64,000 nt of DNA from Priestia aryabhattai (GCF_023715685.1 NZ_JAMBOQ010000009.1:5353-69352); one strand, 5' to 3'; numbered from the stretch's first letter, positions 7,879-17,906 are shown. Translations and numbers: made by a program. Notes: a model not told the origin generated them from the letters alone.

Positions 7879-8352
7879 ATGAAAATTCGTTCAGTAAAGG
7901 GAACAGATTATTATGTAATATCTCCATTAATTAACGAGTGGTGGAACGGTAGACAAATGTCTGATATGTTGCCAAAGCTATTTTTTGATCATTTTCAAAA
8001 TACAAGTTTTATTGCTGAAGAAAAAGGCGAGATTATAGGTTTTCTAATTGGCTTTTTATCCCAATCTCATATGGATGAAGCATATATTCATTTTGTTGGA
8101 GTTCATCCTGACCATAGAGGAAAGAAAATTGGAAAGCAATTATATAGTCATTTCTTTGATGTTATTAAACAAAATGGGCGAAATACTATTCGATGTGTAA
8201 CGTCCCCTGTTAATAAAGCCTCAATTGCTTATCATACAAAAATGGGATTTAGAATTGAACAAGGCGATAAAAGTTTAGATAATGTATCTTTACATACTAA
8301 CTATGATGGAGTTAATCAGGATCGTGTTTTATTTATAAAGCATTTGGTCTGA
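7879..8352 (+). CDS. GNAT-family N-acetyltransferase
   Basis: A 157-residue acetyl-CoA-dependent transferase. The core shows VGVHPDHRGKKIGKQLY, the R/QxxGxG/A acetyl-CoA loop of GNAT enzymes, and the late beta strand FIKHL. GGGAGAGG precedes the ATG at 7879. It stands alone; 140 bp later comes a cupin gene in the same direction. The substrate (small molecule or protein amine) cannot be told from the sequence. Confidence 0.85.
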   Translation: MKIRSVKGTDYYVISPLINEWWNGRQMSDMLPKLFFDHFQNTSFIAEEKGEIIGFLIGFLSQSHMDEAYIHFVGVHPDHRGKKIGKQLYSHFFDVIKQNGRNTIRCVTSPVNKASIAYHTKMGFRIEQGDKSLDNVSLHTNYDGVNQDRVLFIKHLV

Positions 8353-8492
8353 TGTTGTGATAAGGGAAAACAACCAAAATTAATTTCTACATAAAATCCC
8401 CTTCCTAGAATAAGAGCTATGTAAACTAGGGTTGTATATAGTATGTAATAATTAGAATGTATCTAATTTAACTAATAAAGAGGTAATGCATT

Positions 8493-8849
8493 TTGAAAAT
8501 TTATAAGCTTAATAAGGAAAATGGCAAGAAAGTAGAAAAATATGATTCTAATTTAGCTACATACTTAAAACTGGTACAAACAAATGAAATAGCCAATATT
8601 GGATGTATGTACATAGATCTAAAAGGCATTCTAGGCTATCATCAAGCTCCTGTTTCACAACTATTTGTAGTTGTTCAAGGTGAAGGATGGGTGACTGGAG
8701 AAGATCAAAAACAAATTAATATTAAAGCTGGAGAAGCAGCTTTTTGGGAAAAGGGAGAATGGCACACTTCAGGAAGCAATAGTGGTATGACAGCAATTTT
8801 AATTCAATCAGAATCTCTAAACCCTCAATCGTTTATGAAAATAAAATAA
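8493..8849 (+). CDS. Single-domain cupin protein
   Basis: A 118-residue cupin with a TTG start at 8493 after AAAGAGG. The fold is indicated by LFVVVQGEGWVTGEDQ and then KAGEAAFWEKGEWHTSGSNS. The first cupin motif lacks the usual HxH pair, while the second keeps a histidine (EWHTSG), so metal binding is uncertain. It may bind a small ligand rather than act as an enzyme. A terminator-like hairpin lies at 9002-9035. Confidence 0.75.
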   Translation: MKIYKLNKENGKKVEKYDSNLATYLKLVQTNEIANIGCMYIDLKGILGYHQAPVSQLFVVVQGEGWVTGEDQKQINIKAGEAAFWEKGEWHTSGSNSGMTAILIQSESLNPQSFMKIK

Positions 8850-9083
8850 CTGTTATTTCCGATAACACGTTTTATGTTAACTACAAATGTATACTTTTAC
8901 GAACTCAGTATTAGAAATTATTGCAAAGTGTTAAAGGAATTGAAATGTATATATATATGTTCCTTCCGAAAGTGGTGATTATTTAAATAAAGAGCGAATA
9001 AAGAAAAGCCTCCTTTTAAATAAAGAAGGCTTTTAAGTTTAATCTTCTGGTTATAAAAATATCTATCGTTCTTTTATCCCCAG

Positions 9084-10334
9084 TTATATGTTTTGTGAGT
9101 TAGTAGAGCTTATATATCGATCTTTAGCTGCACTAAGACCAAATATAAAGAGTAAGACTGATGCACCGACTAATATTAAAAGAGGAATAGTCCAACTATT
9201 AGTGGCATCATGTATAAATCCAAAAAGGGTTGGACCAATTGCTGCAAGCAAGTACCCAACCGATTGTGCCATGCCAGATAATTCTGCAGCCTGCTGCGCA
9301 TTCCTTGTACGTAAGCCGAAAAACATCATGGATAGGCTGAATGCGAAGCCTCCTCCTATGCCTAAAGCAATGATCCAAAAAATAATTAAATTTGAACTAC
9401 CGTATAGTAACCCAAACGTCCCGATTAAAAATAAAATCGCTGTAATAGTCACTAACGAACGTTGACCGGACATGCGTCCTGCTATGACTGGGACGATAAA
9501 AGTAAAAGGAAGAAGAGCCAATAGCATAACGGAAAGCATTAAGCCGGATTGACTTGAATTTAATCCCTGTTGCTTAAGGATTTCTGGCAGCCAAGCAACT
9601 AGGACATAAAAGAACATGGATTGTAGTCCCATAAATAAGGTTACCTGCCACGCTAGTGCCGAACTCCACAAGTTTACATGACTGTCAGCCTTCTCTTTAT
9701 GAACGGTATCTCTTCTCACGTTACTATGTTTCATCTGTAATAACCAAAAAAAGATAGATATAAAGCTTAAAACACCCCAAATTCCCAATGCACCCTTCCA
9801 GCCAAATCTCCATCCAAGTGCAATGGGAACACTTACACCGGAAGCTATTGCTCCAAATAAGTTCATAGAAATAGAATACACGCCAGTCATTAGACCTATA
9901 CGTTTTGGAAATTCACGTTTAATTAGTCCAGGTAACAATACATTCCCAACGGATATAGCCAAACCAAGGATTGCAGTACCTATATATAAAGAAGCAACTC
10001 CTGATAAGGAACGTATAGCAATACCAACTGTCAAAAAGACGATAGAGCCAAGAATAATTAGTTCTACCCCATATTTCTGCCCTAACTTGGGAACAATAGG
10101 TGAAAATAACGCAAAGCTTAATAACGGCAGTGTGGTAATCATACCCGCCATTGTATTTGAGATATTTATATCATCCTTAATAAAACCAACCATTGGCCCT
10201 ACTGAGGTCAAAGGGGCTCGTAAGTTAGCTGCTATAAATACAATACCAACAATCATTATCAAAACGGAATATTTTCCAACTGTTGATGTACGCCCTTTAT
10301 TCTCCTTTTTAATTACTTGATCCATTGAACTCAT
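9084..10334 (-). CDS. MFS transporter, CynX/NimT (cyanate permease-like) family
   Basis: A 416-residue membrane protein with about 12 hydrophobic segments. The N-terminal signature AANLRAPLTSVGPMVGFI is typical of the CynX/NimT branch of the major facilitator superfamily. TAGGAGG precedes the ATG at 10334, which is chosen over the ORF's upstream start. It is encoded next to an XRE-cupin regulator that points the same way, separated by a strong palindromic terminator (10533-10585). The substrate is probably a small organic anion or drug; unproven. Confidence 0.85.
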   Translation of the reverse strand: MSSMDQVIKKENKGRTSTVGKYSVLIMIVGIVFIAANLRAPLTSVGPMVGFIKDDINISNTMAGMITTLPLLSFALFSPIVPKLGQKYGVELIILGSIVFLTVGIAIRSLSGVASLYIGTAILGLAISVGNVLLPGLIKREFPKRIGLMTGVYSISMNLFGAIASGVSVPIALGWRFGWKGALGIWGVLSFISIFFWLLQMKHSNVRRDTVHKEKADSHVNLWSSALAWQVTLFMGLQSMFFYVLVAWLPEILKQQGLNSSQSGLMLSVMLLALLPFTFIVPVIAGRMSGQRSLVTITAILFLIGTFGLLYGSSNLIIFWIIALGIGGGFAFSLSMMFFGLRTRNAQQAAELSGMAQSVGYLLAAIGPTLFGFIHDATNSWTIPLLILVGASVLLFIFGLSAAKDRYISSTNSQNI

Positions 10335-10532
10335 TCTGTTTCCTCCTAGAATTTGAAAAATCATGTAATGTAGTTTATTCATTATGAATTACTGTAAAGA
10401 TAAATAACGAATAAAGAAAATATTTGTAGTTGAACAACTTTTATATATTATAATATATTTAATGTCCCGTAATATATAATATAGTATAACAATTGGATTT
10501 TGTCTATCCTCAAATAAAGAACTATTTTAAAT

Positions 10533-10585
10533 AAATACAAGGAATGCTCCAATCCACCTAATGGATCGGAGCATTCCTTGTATTT
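10533..10585. terminator. Strong terminator-type hairpin between regulator and transporter
   Basis: AAATACAAGGAATGCTCC / GGAGCATTCCTTGTATTT, 18 bp perfect stem with a 17-nt loop, downstream of the XRE-cupin gene. Confidence 0.75.
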
Positions 10586-10605
10586 GGATAAGCTAAGAAA
10601 AAAAT

Positions 10606-11175
10606 TTAGATTGCGTATTTCAATATAATATGAAGAACAACAACATCGTTAGTATGATTGGTGTACGAATGTGTACCATTTGTAGAAAAACTAATTGAAT
10701 CATATTGATTTAGGCTATATGATTCATTGTTAACTTTAATTGTGATAGTTCCAGACATGACAGTTGCAAGTTCTGTTGTGTTATGATGATGTTTTTCCGG
10801 ATAATAGGAGCTATTTGGCTGTAAATAAGCACGGTACATTTCCATATTATTATTTACATTTTGAAAAATGGGTTCGATTGCCCAATTAGATTCTTCTCCA
10901 ACAATACGTAATCCTTCCCCAGCTCGAAATAGATTTACATCGCTTTCAGTTGAGAATAGAGCCATGAGTGGTATAGATAAACTTTTTGAAATTTTCCATA
11001 ACACTCCTATTGTGGGGTTTGTTTCTCCTCGTTCTATATTTCCCAGCGTTAACTTGCTTACACCTGATAATTCTGATAGTTCTTCAAGATTTAAATTTTT
11101 TTCTTTACGAAGTTTTCTTAGTACTCCCCCAACTTGTAAAACAACTTGCTTTGGATTATCAGTTTCTAAATGCAT
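10606..11175 (-). CDS. XRE-family regulator with C-terminal cupin domain
   Basis: A 189-residue regulator: a helix-turn-helix at residues about 15-65 (LSELSGVSKLTLGNIERGET) and a cupin sensor domain in the C-terminal half (PEKHHHNTTELATVMSG, then GTHSYTNHT). Such proteins usually control a neighbouring transporter or amino-acid/amine catabolism gene according to a small ligand. AAAGGGTGG decides the ATG at 11175. It sits between two MFS genes, one codirectional downstream and one divergent at 11494, so either or both are candidate targets. Confidence 0.85.
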   Translation of the reverse strand: MHLETDNPKQVVLQVGGVLRKLRKEKNLNLEELSELSGVSKLTLGNIERGETNPTIGVLWKISKSLSIPLMALFSTESDVNLFRAGEGLRIVGEESNWAIEPIFQNVNNNMEMYRAYLQPNSSYYPEKHHHNTTELATVMSGTITIKVNNESYSLNQYDSISFSTNGTHSYTNHTNDVVVLHIILKYAI

Positions 11176-11493
11176 TTTAGCCACCCTTTGCAATATCATG
11201 AGAAAACATTAATTTGTTAAGTATTATAATGGATAGAATACTATTGAACAAACAATTTGTTTAATATGTTATACAATATTGGTTATTATATGTACTAAAA
11301 TATACTTTTTATACAAAATGCTTCTGTTTATTCTATTACAACTAAACATTTATAATAAATACGGTTCTATAGTGGTAGATGCCCCACGGCGTCTTTATGC
11401 AGATTTCTTATAACCTACGTTATGTGAACTAAATTTGTATATGTTATACCGTTAGAGAATACACATGAAATATAACGTTGTAGGAGGAATGTA

Positions 11494-12660
11494 ATGAAGG
11501 GACAAGGAAGAGTAAGCTTAAGCATTGGATGGATTACCTTATTCTTAATGGGGACTGATTTATTTGTTGTATCCCCATTATTACCATTCATTTCTCAAGC
11601 ATATAAAATTAGTTCAGCGACGGCTGGATGGATGGTAACTGTCTTTGCGATTACGTATGCTTTTTCAGCTCCATTCTTTGGGTGGCTCTCAGATAAAAAA
11701 GGCAGAAGATCTTTGATTACATTGGGTTTATTACTATTTGCTGCTTCTAATATCCTAACGGCCTGTGCCCCATCCTTTTTGTGGTTGATTGTTAGCCGTA
11801 TTTTAGCTGGGTTTTCAGTAGCTTCCATTACCCCTTTAATATACGCTATCATTGGAGATATCGCACCACCTAGTCGAAGAGGAACATGGCTTTCAATCGT
11901 TGTTTCTGGTCACTTAACAGCCCTTTGGGCTGGAACACCACTCGGTACATTATTGGAGCACTTTCTAGGTTGGCGTTCTGTATTTATTGTAATGGCCACA
12001 CTCGGAGTTATATTGATGTTTGTAAATTTTAAAGCATGGAAGTCTGTTCCTAGTAATAAATTAACATCAAATTTATTAAAAGGAAATCTAATGAGAATAC
12101 TTGGTTCCGTAAGCGTTACTGCCATTTGGGCCATTTCAATGTATACCCTGTATGTTTATTTAGGTGCAGCTCTACACTTTAATAATGGATTTTCATCGGC
12201 AGAAATTGCATTAGCTGTTACTTTTTACGGTATTGGTGCAGTTTTAGGAAGCCTTTCAAGTGGACAATTAACTGATAAGTTTGGGGAAAGAAGAATTTCT
12301 ATAAATACATTGATTGTATTGACCCTAATACTCCTTTGTTTAGGCATATTTTTCTCATCTGGTGATTGGCTGTATCTCTTTATGTTTATATGGGCTTTAG
12401 TTGGATATGCAGGGTTTACATCTTATCAAGCTCGATTAGCCGTTGAGTATCCTTTAGAACGAGGAATTGTAATGGCGTGGAATAATACGGCTCTGTATAT
12501 TGGTATTACCCTCGGGTCAATGCTTGGCGGTTACGTAATATCGAATTGGGGCTATTCTACTCTTCCATATGCTTGTAGTATTGCTGCCGTTTTAAGTTTT
12601 ATAATCAGCACCCAAAAAAGACAGGTGTTAAAGGGAAAATCAATTTCTATTAATAGATAA
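11494..12660 (+). CDS. MFS efflux transporter (AraJ/Bcr-CflA type)
   Basis: A 388-residue, 12-segment major facilitator protein. The loop 2-3 signature is GWLSDKKGRRSLIT and the second half has the matching GQLTDKFGERRIS. TAGGAGGAATGTA precedes the ATG. The set of features fits drug/sugar efflux proteins. It is divergent from the XRE-cupin regulator, across a 318-bp spacer that holds an interspersed-repeat piece (11370-11440). A terminator follows immediately (AAAAGATCT/AGATCTTTTTTT, 12660-12688). Confidence 0.85.
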   Translation: MKGQGRVSLSIGWITLFLMGTDLFVVSPLLPFISQAYKISSATAGWMVTVFAITYAFSAPFFGWLSDKKGRRSLITLGLLLFAASNILTACAPSFLWLIVSRILAGFSVASITPLIYAIIGDIAPPSRRGTWLSIVVSGHLTALWAGTPLGTLLEHFLGWRSVFIVMATLGVILMFVNFKAWKSVPSNKLTSNLLKGNLMRILGSVSVTAIWAISMYTLYVYLGAALHFNNGFSSAEIALAVTFYGIGAVLGSLSSGQLTDKFGERRISINTLIVLTLILLCLGIFFSSGDWLYLFMFIWALVGYAGFTSYQARLAVEYPLERGIVMAWNNTALYIGITLGSMLGGYVISNWGYSTLPYACSIAAVLSFIISTQKRQVLKGKSISINR

Positions 12661-12762
12661 AAGATCTAATAATCAGATCTTTTTTTACTATATTAGATTT
12701 CTCTTTGATACCTAGAATGGTGAATATGTTAACTACAAATGTATGAAGTATATTGTTTAAAA

Positions 12763-12951
12763 CTAACTAATTTTAGATTTTTTATTGAGCTTTTTTGATA
12801 AATAAAAACAGACTAATCCAGTACCTAGTACTTTACAGAAAGTAAATAATGCATAAGATGGTGCTATTAAAACAATAACGAACAAATATGCACTTATAGC
12901 AAATATAAGCCAACTTGTTATAAGTAGAAAACTAGATAAAAACTCCTTCAT
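12763..12951 (-). CDS. Small membrane protein, two segments, about 62 aa
   Basis: The product has two hydrophobic segments (LLITSWLIFAISAYLFVIVLI and LFTFCKVLGTGLVCFYL; first shown in part) and a basic tail. AAAGGATGA fits the inner ATG at 12951 better than the one at 12960. No family was recognised. Confidence 0.5.
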   Translation of the reverse strand: MKEFLSSFLLITSWLIFAISAYLFVIVLIAPSYALFTFCKVLGTGLVCFYLSKKLNKKSKIS

Positions 12952-13170
12952 AGACTTCATCCTTTAGAAAATATTAAAAACTTTATTGCTTTATCATAGT
13001 AGATATACTTTTTCATAAGTCCATTTATTTCCGATAATCCGTTTTATGTTAACTAATACTGAATAATTAATAATGGTACACATTTTAAAGAAAACCATAA
13101 TTTATGTTATTATTATAACTTATCAAACACAATTAAGTTATAGAGCAAGTCAAGTATGGAGTGAATATAG

Positions 13171-13551
13171 TTGAGTAAAATTGTTAAATTTGTTTTAGGA
13201 TCTCTTATAATTATTATTGTTTTATTAATAATTATATTTATTAACTGGCAAAATGTATTTAGTGATAATCGACCAATAGCAAATATGAAAGCTATATATC
13301 AATTAGAAATTAAAGATAAGCCTATGGCCAAAACGTCAGATGTAGATAATAATATCTTATATTTAGTTCCAAAAGGACACTTAGATACATATATTGATAT
13401 GATGAAGAAAAAAGGATATAAACTTACTGAAAAAGATGTAAACCATAATACGCTTATTTTTGAAAAAGGTAAGAACTTTACAAGTATTTCTTATAAAAGA
13501 TTTGCTCGTAAATATACGATAATTGAGAGTCCATTTCTAAAAGAAGTGTAA
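13171..13551 (+). CDS. Hypothetical membrane-anchored protein, 126 aa
   Basis: TTG start at 13171 after ATGGAGTG. A single N-terminal hydrophobic segment (residues about 5-25) is followed by a soluble extracytoplasmic domain of about 95 residues (NILYLVPKGHLDTYIDMMKK). No lipobox cysteine is present, so it is an anchored or secreted protein. Its own terminator (AAAGCGCTAAGAA/TTCTTAGCGCTTT, 13558-13597) bounds it. Confidence 0.6.
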   Translation: MSKIVKFVLGSLIIIIVLLIIIFINWQNVFSDNRPIANMKAIYQLEIKDKPMAKTSDVDNNILYLVPKGHLDTYIDMMKKKGYKLTEKDVNHNTLIFEKGKNFTSISYKRFARKYTIIESPFLKEV

Positions 13552-13685
13552 ATATTAATAAAGCGCTAAGAAACTTTAAGAGTTCTTAGCGCTTTATAGT
13601 TCTTATAAGGAACATTATGTGAACTATTACTAAATAGGTAATAATGAATAAATAAAAAAGGCGTTGGGATAATCAAACGCCTTTT

Positions 13686-13814
13686 TTATTTATTCATTTC
13701 TGCAATCCATACCAAAATAGTAACAACCCAACCTATTACTAGTGAAACAGGCAAAAAGATTGTAAAAAATACATCCCATTTATCTGGAGGGCCTGATTGA
13801 TTTTTCTTGTTCAT
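13686..13814 (-). CDS. Small membrane protein, 42 aa
   Basis: ATG at 13814 after CAAAAGGACG. The 42 residues contain one hydrophobic helix (FFTIFLPVSLVIGWVVTILV) between a polar N-terminus and a short charged tail. A terminator (AAGGCGTT...AACGCCTTTTTT, 13656-13687) lies at its 3' end. Function unknown. Confidence 0.5.
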   Translation of the reverse strand: MNKKNQSGPPDKWDVFFTIFLPVSLVIGWVVTILVWIAEMNK

Positions 13815-14007
13815 ATAATCGTCCTTTTGTTGTTTAGTTTCGCTAAGAAGTAATGTTTTTTTCTAAGGTTCCTAGTTATGTATTTGTATATATTTCCCTT
13901 TAATTCTATCAAAAGGGATTAAGAAAGTATACATTAATGCTGCTTCTTATACTAGGTTTTATGTTAACTAGAAACGTACGGAATATAAATAAAAAAGACT
14001 TTAAGCC

Positions 14008-14199
14008 TTAAGAAATATATTTAAGGCTTAAAGCAAAGTAAATAGTAAATGAAATGACTAAGTAGCAACTGATAATCCCTATTCTTACAGGTTTAGAATA
14101 CCCTTTTAGCCAGCCCCATCTTTTATCGTCGTAATCGAAAATAAAATAGTCTGCAACGACCGACAAAATAATAATGATACCTACTATTAGCAAACTCAT
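14008..14199 (-). CDS. Small membrane protein, 63 aa
   Basis: ATG at 14199 after ATGGGGGATAAAA. Two hydrophobic helices (LLIVGIIIILSVVADYFIF and IGIISCYLVISFTIYFAL) flank a charged loop DYDDKRWGWLKGYSK. No family was recognised. Confidence 0.55.
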   Translation of the reverse strand: MSLLIVGIIIILSVVADYFIFDYDDKRWGWLKGYSKPVRIGIISCYLVISFTIYFALSLKYIS

Positions 14200-14300
14200 T
14201 TTTATCCCCCATTTACGTGTTTATTAAATAATATACCAAAATTAACAATAAATAACAAAGTATCACCTGAAATATCTGCTATATTAATTTCAAATACACA

Positions 14301-14553
14301 TAAACAAAAAGAACCCTTTGCCCATGTAGGCAAAGGATTTTCAAATTTATTGGAATAGGGGGGATACGTTATTAGTCTGGCCAGATTTGTAGATTCATAT
14401 ACATATAACTTTAAAAATAAATGTTATGATCGACGCTACTTAAGAAAATCAATCTCTTTCTTTTACCTACGTTTCAAGATTCGTTGAGTAAATATTAAAG
14501 TACTTCGTATATTATTAAAGTTTTACTATTTACTCTAAGTGACGACAAATCGA
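14301..14553. repeat. ~255-bp repeat, left copy of an inverted pair
   Basis: Its reverse complement matches 23109-23360 closely along its length: TTTGTCGTCACTTAGAGTAAAT, GTACTTTAATATTTACTCAACG, AAAGTTATATGTATATGAATC, CAGACTAATAACGTAT and the final CCTTTGCCTACATGGGCAAAG hairpin. Partial relatives occur at 18473-18545, 20855-20905 and 41060-41300. Confidence 0.8.
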
Positions 14554-14874
14554 ACATTTTTCTACAAGATAGATAAAAGATAAAATTATTTTTAATAAAG
14601 TAGGTTTGCACTTTTACTTCTATATAGGATAAAATAAAGAAGTAACAATTATAAAAAATAAATTTAAATATGTACTTATCTATAAAGATGTTTGATATTT
14701 AATTAGTATCTTTGATGATTTTGACATCGTGATAAACATTACTATTATTATCTAAAGGTTCTTTATGGTCTATATACATATGCATACATACTTAATCTTT
14801 AATAGAGAAGAAAATACCTTAATACCAGAAAGAGGTAGGAATAAGAAGACATGATCCGTGAAAGGAGAGGTTTT

Positions 14875-16023
14875 ATGCAAGATTTTTCTTTGGTGAATAT
14901 AGGAACAGAAGTAAGGGAGAGAAAAGGGGATTTTCACAAAGTCGTTTCGTTGATGCTGGATACTACGTATTATGATTCCTTAGAAGAAAGAAATGAGCAT
15001 CACCAACGAAAAGACGAAGACATGTTCAGCGATTTTACAGATGAAGAAATGATGTACTACTACGTCCATCAACGAAAGCATATTCGAAAGGATCGAGGAC
15101 GAAAAGAAAATACAAAGACCGAATACTTACGGATCTTATTGCAGTTTTATCAGTATGCGGCAGAAAGTGAGTCGTTCTTACGACAAGATGTAGACAATTA
15201 TATAGAAGAAACGATTTTTAAAAATCTAAGGCCTTGGCATATACGGAACTACCAGGCATATTTAAGCACCGCATTATTAGGGAAGGGTGGTAAACCTTAT
15301 TCACCGGCAACCTTAGATGCCAAAATGACAATTTTAAAGAGTTTTATGAAGTGGTTACATGACACTAGATATATTCAGTATCCGTTACATAAAGAAATCT
15401 TAAGCACATCATTATCCGAACAAGAAATTCCAAATCGTGATTTTTATTATCATGAAGTCAAGCAGCTCCTAGACTATTATAAAGATCATCCTATCAACCA
15501 TGGATTGTTAACCATGTTGGCCATGACAGGACTTCGTGTACAAGAAATAGCCAATGCTTCGTGGGGAGATGTGTATCTAGACAGTTTAAGTGGACATTAT
15601 CGGTTAAGAGGAGTCGGTAAGGGGGGAAAGAAATTTGATAAGTTACTTCATCCATCTTTATATGAACGAATCCTTGCCTTTAGAGCACGACGTCATGTCA
15701 GCACGGCATTAAACACAAGTGATCAAGGGCCATTATTTCCGGCCAAAGACGGAGGATATTATCAATATAAAAACTTAAGTAATTATATTGTGCGTATTAT
15801 TGAACGAACGAAGCTACCTTTTGTGAAAGAACGGACTGACAAGATTACGCCCCATTATTTTCGGCACTTTTACGCAATTTACAGTAGGCAGCAGGGAGCT
15901 GACATCTTTCTCATTCAAAAAGAATTGGGGCACAGCGACCGTAAGACAACAGAGCGTTATCTCGAGAAGGTTTTGCAGCGAGAACAAGAAATTGGGCTGA
16001 TGTGGAAGGAACAAGATTTTTAA
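14875..16023 (+). CDS. Tyrosine recombinase / integrase
   Basis: A 382-residue site-specific recombinase. An N-terminal SAM-like core-binding region (residues about 80-175) precedes the catalytic domain, where the active-site residues are visible: Arg in MTGLRVQEIA, Lys in GKGGKKFDKLL, His-x-x-Arg in PHYFRHFYA, His in LGHSDRKT and the nucleophile Tyr in TERYLEKV. GAAAGGAGAGG decides the ATG at 14875. It lies just inside the left copy of a large inverted repeat and is followed by a terminator at 16077-16125. It could act in plasmid dimer resolution, integration or inversion; nothing here tells which. Confidence 0.9.
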   Translation: MQDFSLVNIGTEVRERKGDFHKVVSLMLDTTYYDSLEERNEHHQRKDEDMFSDFTDEEMMYYYVHQRKHIRKDRGRKENTKTEYLRILLQFYQYAAESESFLRQDVDNYIEETIFKNLRPWHIRNYQAYLSTALLGKGGKPYSPATLDAKMTILKSFMKWLHDTRYIQYPLHKEILSTSLSEQEIPNRDFYYHEVKQLLDYYKDHPINHGLLTMLAMTGLRVQEIANASWGDVYLDSLSGHYRLRGVGKGGKKFDKLLHPSLYERILAFRARRHVSTALNTSDQGPLFPAKDGGYYQYKNLSNYIVRIIERTKLPFVKERTDKITPHYFRHFYAIYSRQQGADIFLIQKELGHSDRKTTERYLEKVLQREQEIGLMWKEQDF

Positions 16024-16076
16024 CCATTACTGTATATCACCGTCTTTGCGTTTGAGATACACTTTTATAGAAAGAA

Positions 16077-16125
16077 TAAAAAAGAGCCTGCTTGATATAA
16101 ACAATCAAACAGGCTTTATTTTTTC
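16077..16125 (+). terminator. Terminator after the recombinase
   Basis: AAAAGAGCCTGCTTGAT / AATCAAACAGGCTTTATTTTTT with loop ATAAAC. Confidence 0.75.
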
Positions 16126-16321
16126 GTTAAAATCCTTTTCATTGACTTCCCACACATCATATTCTTCACCAAATTTATCTTTGATGTCCATAGCTATTAA
16201 ATCGGATAGAATCTCATAATTATTTCTTATAGATTCATCTACTATATCTTCATTAAGCTCACCTTTAACGGTATTCCATCTAATAAACCTTTCACCATTG
16301 AACTTACGATGTAAAAATACC
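16105..16321 (-). pseudogene. C-terminal gene remnant
   Basis: Minus-strand frame reading KFNGERFIRWNTVKGELNED then DIKDKFGEEYDVWEVNEKDF, ending in a stop inside the recombinase terminator. No start codon lies in frame and the upstream sequence is shifted, so it is a decayed gene of unknown family. Confidence 0.4.
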
Positions 16322-16490
16322 TAGTTCTGAATTTATCTCTTTTGCTGTTTTTTATATAACTCCCTTTTAAATCTTAATAAATCTCAATTGGATTATCACT
16401 TATAAAATTCATTTACATAAAACGGATTACAAAAAGTAATTCATTCTCAAAACAATGCAACTTAAGCATCATAATGGATTATTAAACTGA

Positions 16491-17350
16491 TTACTGCTGA
16501 AGTAGCTTCTTAATTATTTCTTCTGGAATTCCTGTTAATCCTGCTATTTCAGTAGGATTCATTCCTTTTTCAGTCATACTCAATACCACTGTTCTCCGAG
16601 CTTTTGTCTCTCCTTGGTTTTCTGCTCTTCTTAACGCGGATTTTTCATCTAACAATGCTTTTCGTCGGGCTTCATATGCTAGTATGACTTCGGGATCCTG
16701 ACTTACACGTTCCCATTCATCCATTGCTTTTTTTAATACTTGATCTTCTTGCATCGCAATCTCCTCCAATACATGAGTGATTTCTTCATCTTCGGATGCT
16801 TCAAGTAGTAATAACCATCGTACGAGTTGATCCTCTCGAAGGTCAACCTCTTTGTTACGTCACTTAATCAATAGCTTAGGTAGCTCCATGAAATGGATTT
16901 CGAGCATATCTGTTAAGAGTACTTTTTGTTCTCTTTCATATAATTGAAAGATCGAATGATAATCATGGATATGAGATAAGTAACGGAAGTTTACAATGTT
17001 AATGGTAATCGTTTTACACAGTTCTCCGTAATCCATGCCCTCTTTCATTTGACTACTATACATTTTAGACCAGTAATAGAGTGTTCTCTTTTCCATGTCA
17101 TGTTTATTATTGAGCTGAATCTCGATATTTACTCGGCTTCCATTCTCAAGTTGTGCATGTACATCTAAAATAGATCGCTTATCTTCTTGATTTTCTTTAT
17201 TAAAATGGGGATCCAATAACTGAACCTTATGGATTTTTTTCTCATGTGGAAAACGGAGAGCAGCATTTAAAAAGGCAGCTAAAATTGATTCATTTCCATG
17301 TGTCCCAAAAAGAGACTTGAAAGCAAAATCAACACGTAAATCTAATTGGA
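16491..17350 (-). pseudogene. Rpn-family PD-(D/E)XK recombination-promoting nuclease, nonsense-mutated
   Basis: Read as one frame from about 17350 to 16491, this is an Rpn-type protein (transposase_31/PD-(D/E)XK family): LDLRVDFAFKSLFGTHGNES near the start, then ILDVHAQLENGSRVNIEIQL with the D...ExQ nuclease core, and a C-terminal MTEKGMNPTEIAGLTGIPEE helix-turn-helix. A single in-frame TGA (16861-16863) follows MELPKLLIK where a Trp codon is expected, and the frame resumes directly as RNKEVDLREDQLVRWLLLL. The initiation region is replaced by other sequence containing GAAGTAACAT/ATGTTACTTC inverted arms (17347-17388). Confidence 0.8.
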
Positions 17351-17585
17351 AGTAACATGACTACAGCGAATCTGTTTATGTTACTTCACTACAAATGAAT
17401 AATATAGTTATAAATGATAGCTTAGTGATGAGAAAGACGCCATTATCCTTCTACTCTATAGAATCGTTATCGATACTGCTACCGTCAATGATAACGCTAG
17501 GCGATTTTAAGTGTGATCAATAAGGAGATTTAAAGTGATTTATCAGTATGTAAACAAAAAAGCGACCTTATTGGTCGCCGTGATA

Positions 17586-17906
17586 CTACTCGCTATCCCC
17601 GAATAAATTAAGAGAAAGTTGCTCGGATCTTTTCCTATGGTAATAAGCGTTTTTAACTCGTTTTACTCGCTCTCTATTTTTAACGTAATAATCTCGGTCG
17701 CGAACAGAAACGCAAACTCTGCAGTATGGCCCAAGTTGACCGAATCCATCGCTTTTATAATGATAGTTCTTTGCGTGTTTTAATTCACGGCATTTACGGC
17801 AAGTCTTAGCGACAACTTGGCTGTCAGCGTCTGTAAAGTATACGAATCCTCTCGGCTTTGTTCTTTCGACATATTCCTGCGCCAGTAGTTCTTCTCGTAA
17901 GCTCAT
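17586..17906 (-). CDS. Zinc-finger protein, phage-like, 106 aa
   Basis: A basic protein with two CxxC pairs, KTCRKCRELKHAKN and GPYCRVCVSVRDRDYY, in the arrangement of small HNH-like or DNA-binding phage proteins, and an Arg-rich helix (VKNRERVKRVKNAYYHRKR). GAGGAGGTGAG gives a strong ribosome site for the ATG at 17906. A terminator-like hairpin (GCGACC/GGTCGC, 17558-17583) lies at its end. Neighbouring remnants suggest decayed phage DNA. Confidence 0.65.
   Translation of the reverse strand: MSLREELLAQEYVERTKPRGFVYFTDADSQVVAKTCRKCRELKHAKNYHYKSDGFGQLGPYCRVCVSVRDRDYYVKNRERVKRVKNAYYHRKRSEQLSLNLFGDSE

Noticed and set aside
9088..10320. Plus-strand ORFs opposite the CynX-type transporter
   Set aside because: Shadows of the real minus-strand gene, with composition typical of antisense frames (many Ile, Pro, Thr) and no ribosome sites.
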